This document shows, piece after piece, positions 15,304 through 16,518 of a stretch of 16,518 nt of DNA. The position numbers and the translations under genes are program-made. The notes below the pieces were generated by a model that saw only the letters and a list, made by a program, of their open reading frames with translations, made no database searches and was not told the DNA's origin. The DNA is taken from the NCBI GenBank assembly GCA_900554225.1, contig USGH01000025.1, forward strand, positions 1 through 16,518. The letters are read 5' to 3'. Source of the stretch: an uncultured Eubacteriales bacterium. GTDB taxonomy: Bacteria > Bacillota > Clostridia > Oscillospirales > CAG-272. The stretch's first letter is position 1, and each line of letters begins with the position of its first letter.

Positions 15304-15594
15304 ATGCTCGTACTCATCACCTACGATGTGCAGACCGAGGACGCGGCAGGGAAAAAACGGCTGCGTAAGGTGGCAAAGCAGTGCGTGAATTATGGTCAGC
15401 GCGTACAGAATTCCGTGTTTGAATGCCAACTCGACGCCGCCAAGCTGCGCGAGGTAGAAGCCAGGCTCGAATCGATCATCGATAAGGAGCACGACAGCCT
15501 GCGCATCTATCTCCTGGGCAACGCCTACGAAAACAAAGTCAAGCACATCGGTGCCAAGCCCAGCTACGATCTGAACGAAGCCCTGATCCTGTAA
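15304..15594 (+). CDS. cas2: Cas2 adaptation protein
   Basis: 96 residues with the Cas2 ferredoxin-like fold: MLVLITYDV (conserved D8), GQRVQNSVFEC and SLRIYLLG. It forms the central dimer of the Cas1-Cas2 integrase. GGAGG lies 7 nt before the ATG, 3 nt after cas1. It is the last gene of the operon; the array leader follows. Confidence 0.97.
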   Translation: MLVLITYDVQTEDAAGKKRLRKVAKQCVNYGQRVQNSVFECQLDAAKLREVEARLESIIDKEHDSLRIYLLGNAYENKVKHIGAKPSYDLNEALIL

Positions 15595-15773
15595 AAAAAC
15601 CGCGCGAACCCCAGGCAAACAGAAAATCATAGGGAGATTCGCGCAGAAAAACAGGCAGATCCGGGAAGAAAATCCAATATGGAAAAAGGAAAGAGGGTCG
15701 ATACGCCCAGAAAAATGGGCAAAGTATATAAAAATAAGCAGCACAAAACGGGATTCCCCCGTGCAGTGTTGCA
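15595..15773 (+). promoter_or_regulatory. CRISPR leader
   Basis: 179 bp of AT-rich non-coding DNA between cas2 and the first repeat. It contains GCGCGAA/TTCGCGC inverted repeats (15602-15608 and 15638-15644), a GCCCA/TGGGC hairpin (15705-15720), a possible -10 (TATATAAAA at 15725-15733) without a good -35, and ACGGG/CCCGT just before the array. It should hold the array promoter and the leader-end integration signal. Confidence 0.8.
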
Positions 15774-16518
15774 GTCATCCCCCACACGGGGGATGTGGAT
15801 TGAAACAGTTTTATCCTCGATCAGTTTATCCAGAATCAACGTCATCCCCCACACGGGGGATGTGGATTGAAACGCCAACATCGACCGCAAGCTCCGCGGG
15901 TACGACCGTCATCCCCCACACGGGGGATGTGGATTGAAACCCCGCTCTGCGGCGGGTCGATTGTTCCCTTGATGTCATCCCCCACACGGGGGATGTGGAT
16001 TGAAACTTCAATGTTCCTGTGACATTCCTGCTGCCGTCAACGTCATCCCCCACACGGGGGATGTGGATTGAAACCTCCAAGCTTGGCAATCCCATGCCGG
16101 CGCACGTCGTCATCCCCCACACGGGGGATGTGGATTGAAACTGCTCGGGCGTTTGTCCTGACTCCATCGTCGGCGGGTCATCCCCCACACGGGGGATGTG
16201 GATTGAAACAGATCTCCACCGGCCGCGCGAAGGACGCCGAGAATGTCATCCCCCACACGGGGGATGTGGATTGAAACTGCGCGAATCGCTCCACATGACA
16301 CGCGCTGCCTGTCATCCCCCACACGGGGGATGTGGATTGAAACCAGTCCATCTTGCCATCCATTTTTGCGCCGCATCGTCATCCCCCACACGGGGGATGT
16401 GGATTGAAACTTTTTGGTTTCCGCTATCCGCTCTCCCTCTGCCAGTCATCCCCCACACGGGGGATGTGGATTGAAACCTCCAAGCTTGGCAATACAATGC
16501 CGTCGCACAACGTCAAAC
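15774..16518 (+). CRISPR. Type I-C CRISPR array, 11 repeats, runs to window end
   Basis: Eleven repeats of 33 bp, identical by eye, start at 15774, 15841, 15908, 15974, 16042, 16109, 16177, 16245, 16311, 16378 and 16445. Each begins GTCATCCCCC, has a 7-bp ATCCCCC/GGGGGAT stem with ACAC loop, and ends GTGGATTGAAAC, which gives the crRNA handle. Spacers are 33-35 nt (34, 34, 33, 35, 34, 35, 35, 33, 34, 34, 34). The leader is upstream, so spacer 1 is the newest. Spacers 5 and 11 are near duplicates. No spacer has an obvious target inside this window. After spacer 11 only GTCAAAC remains before the window ends. Confidence 0.98.
16512..16518 (+). repeat. Collapsed or cut repeat remnant
   Basis: Where repeat 12 should begin, the sequence reads GTCAAAC: the first bases of the repeat (GTC) joined to its last (AAAC), with the stem region missing. 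It may be a real deletion or an assembly artefact at the end of the sequence. Confidence 0.4.

Noticed and set aside
15740..15773. Leader-end ATTCCCCCGTG resembling an inverted piece of the repeat
   Set aside because: The similarity is about 9-10 bases of a C-rich palindromic motif without the handle, so too weak to call a degenerate repeat.
15627..16497. Several ORFs across the array with repeated peptide units such as HIPRVGDD and SPTRGMWIET
   Set aside because: They are translations of the CRISPR repeats, not proteins.

Overview
The window looks like a Bacillota (Firmicutes) chromosome segment, probably an anaerobe. The conjugation genes are of the Tn1549-like type common in that phylum. 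Promoters are clean sigma-70/sigma-A type, ribosome-binding sites are AGGAGG-like, and the ECF sigma/anti-sigma pair and the IS21 remnant fit. I cannot name a genus. By eye the cas genes are clearly GC-richer than the sigma-factor region, so the window is a mosaic.

Region 1 (1-4975) is the 3' part of an integrative conjugative or mobilizable element. It holds the end of a giant helicase/methylase protein, a DUF3849-type protein, a MobC-like relaxosome protein and a MOBP relaxase, all co-directional and tightly packed. After a hairpin-rich gap comes a serine recombinase that has lost its DNA-binding half, which suggests a dead element edge near 4912. Region 2 (4976-6260) carries an ECF-type sigma factor overlapping by ATGA with a membrane anti-sigma protein. 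The anti-sigma gene is cut at about 6260 by region 3 (about 6262-7350), a decayed IS21-family element with an internally deleted istA, a broken istB and recognisable terminal inverted repeats. A strong orphan terminator (7420-7463) separates it from what follows.

Region 4 (7561-16518) is a complete type I-C CRISPR-Cas locus in the canonical order cas3, cas5c, cas8c, cas7c, cas4, cas1, cas2, then a leader and an array of 11 identical 33-bp repeats that reaches the window end. cas5c to cas2 form one tightly coupled operon. cas3 has its own promoter and is separated from cas5c by about 280 bp.

That gap holds the most interesting thing in the window: a minus-strand crRNA-like gene, probably a Cas-regulating RNA (CreR-like). 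It has a degenerate repeat that keeps the CRISPR 5' handle (GTGGATTGAAA), followed by a short guide. The guide matches 17 of 19 bases of a site just downstream of the -10 box of the cas5c promoter. The match is next to a TTC, the usual type I-C PAM, and the seed mismatch falls exactly at position 6, the base that is flipped out in type I hybrids. The RNA has its own consensus promoter, placed so that transcription would start at the first base of the degenerate repeat, and a terminator hairpin. The inferred logic is that Cascade loaded with this RNA sits on the cas5c promoter and represses the Cascade and adaptation operon, while cas3 stays outside the loop. Falling Cascade, excess crRNA or anti-CRISPR proteins would then relieve the repression.
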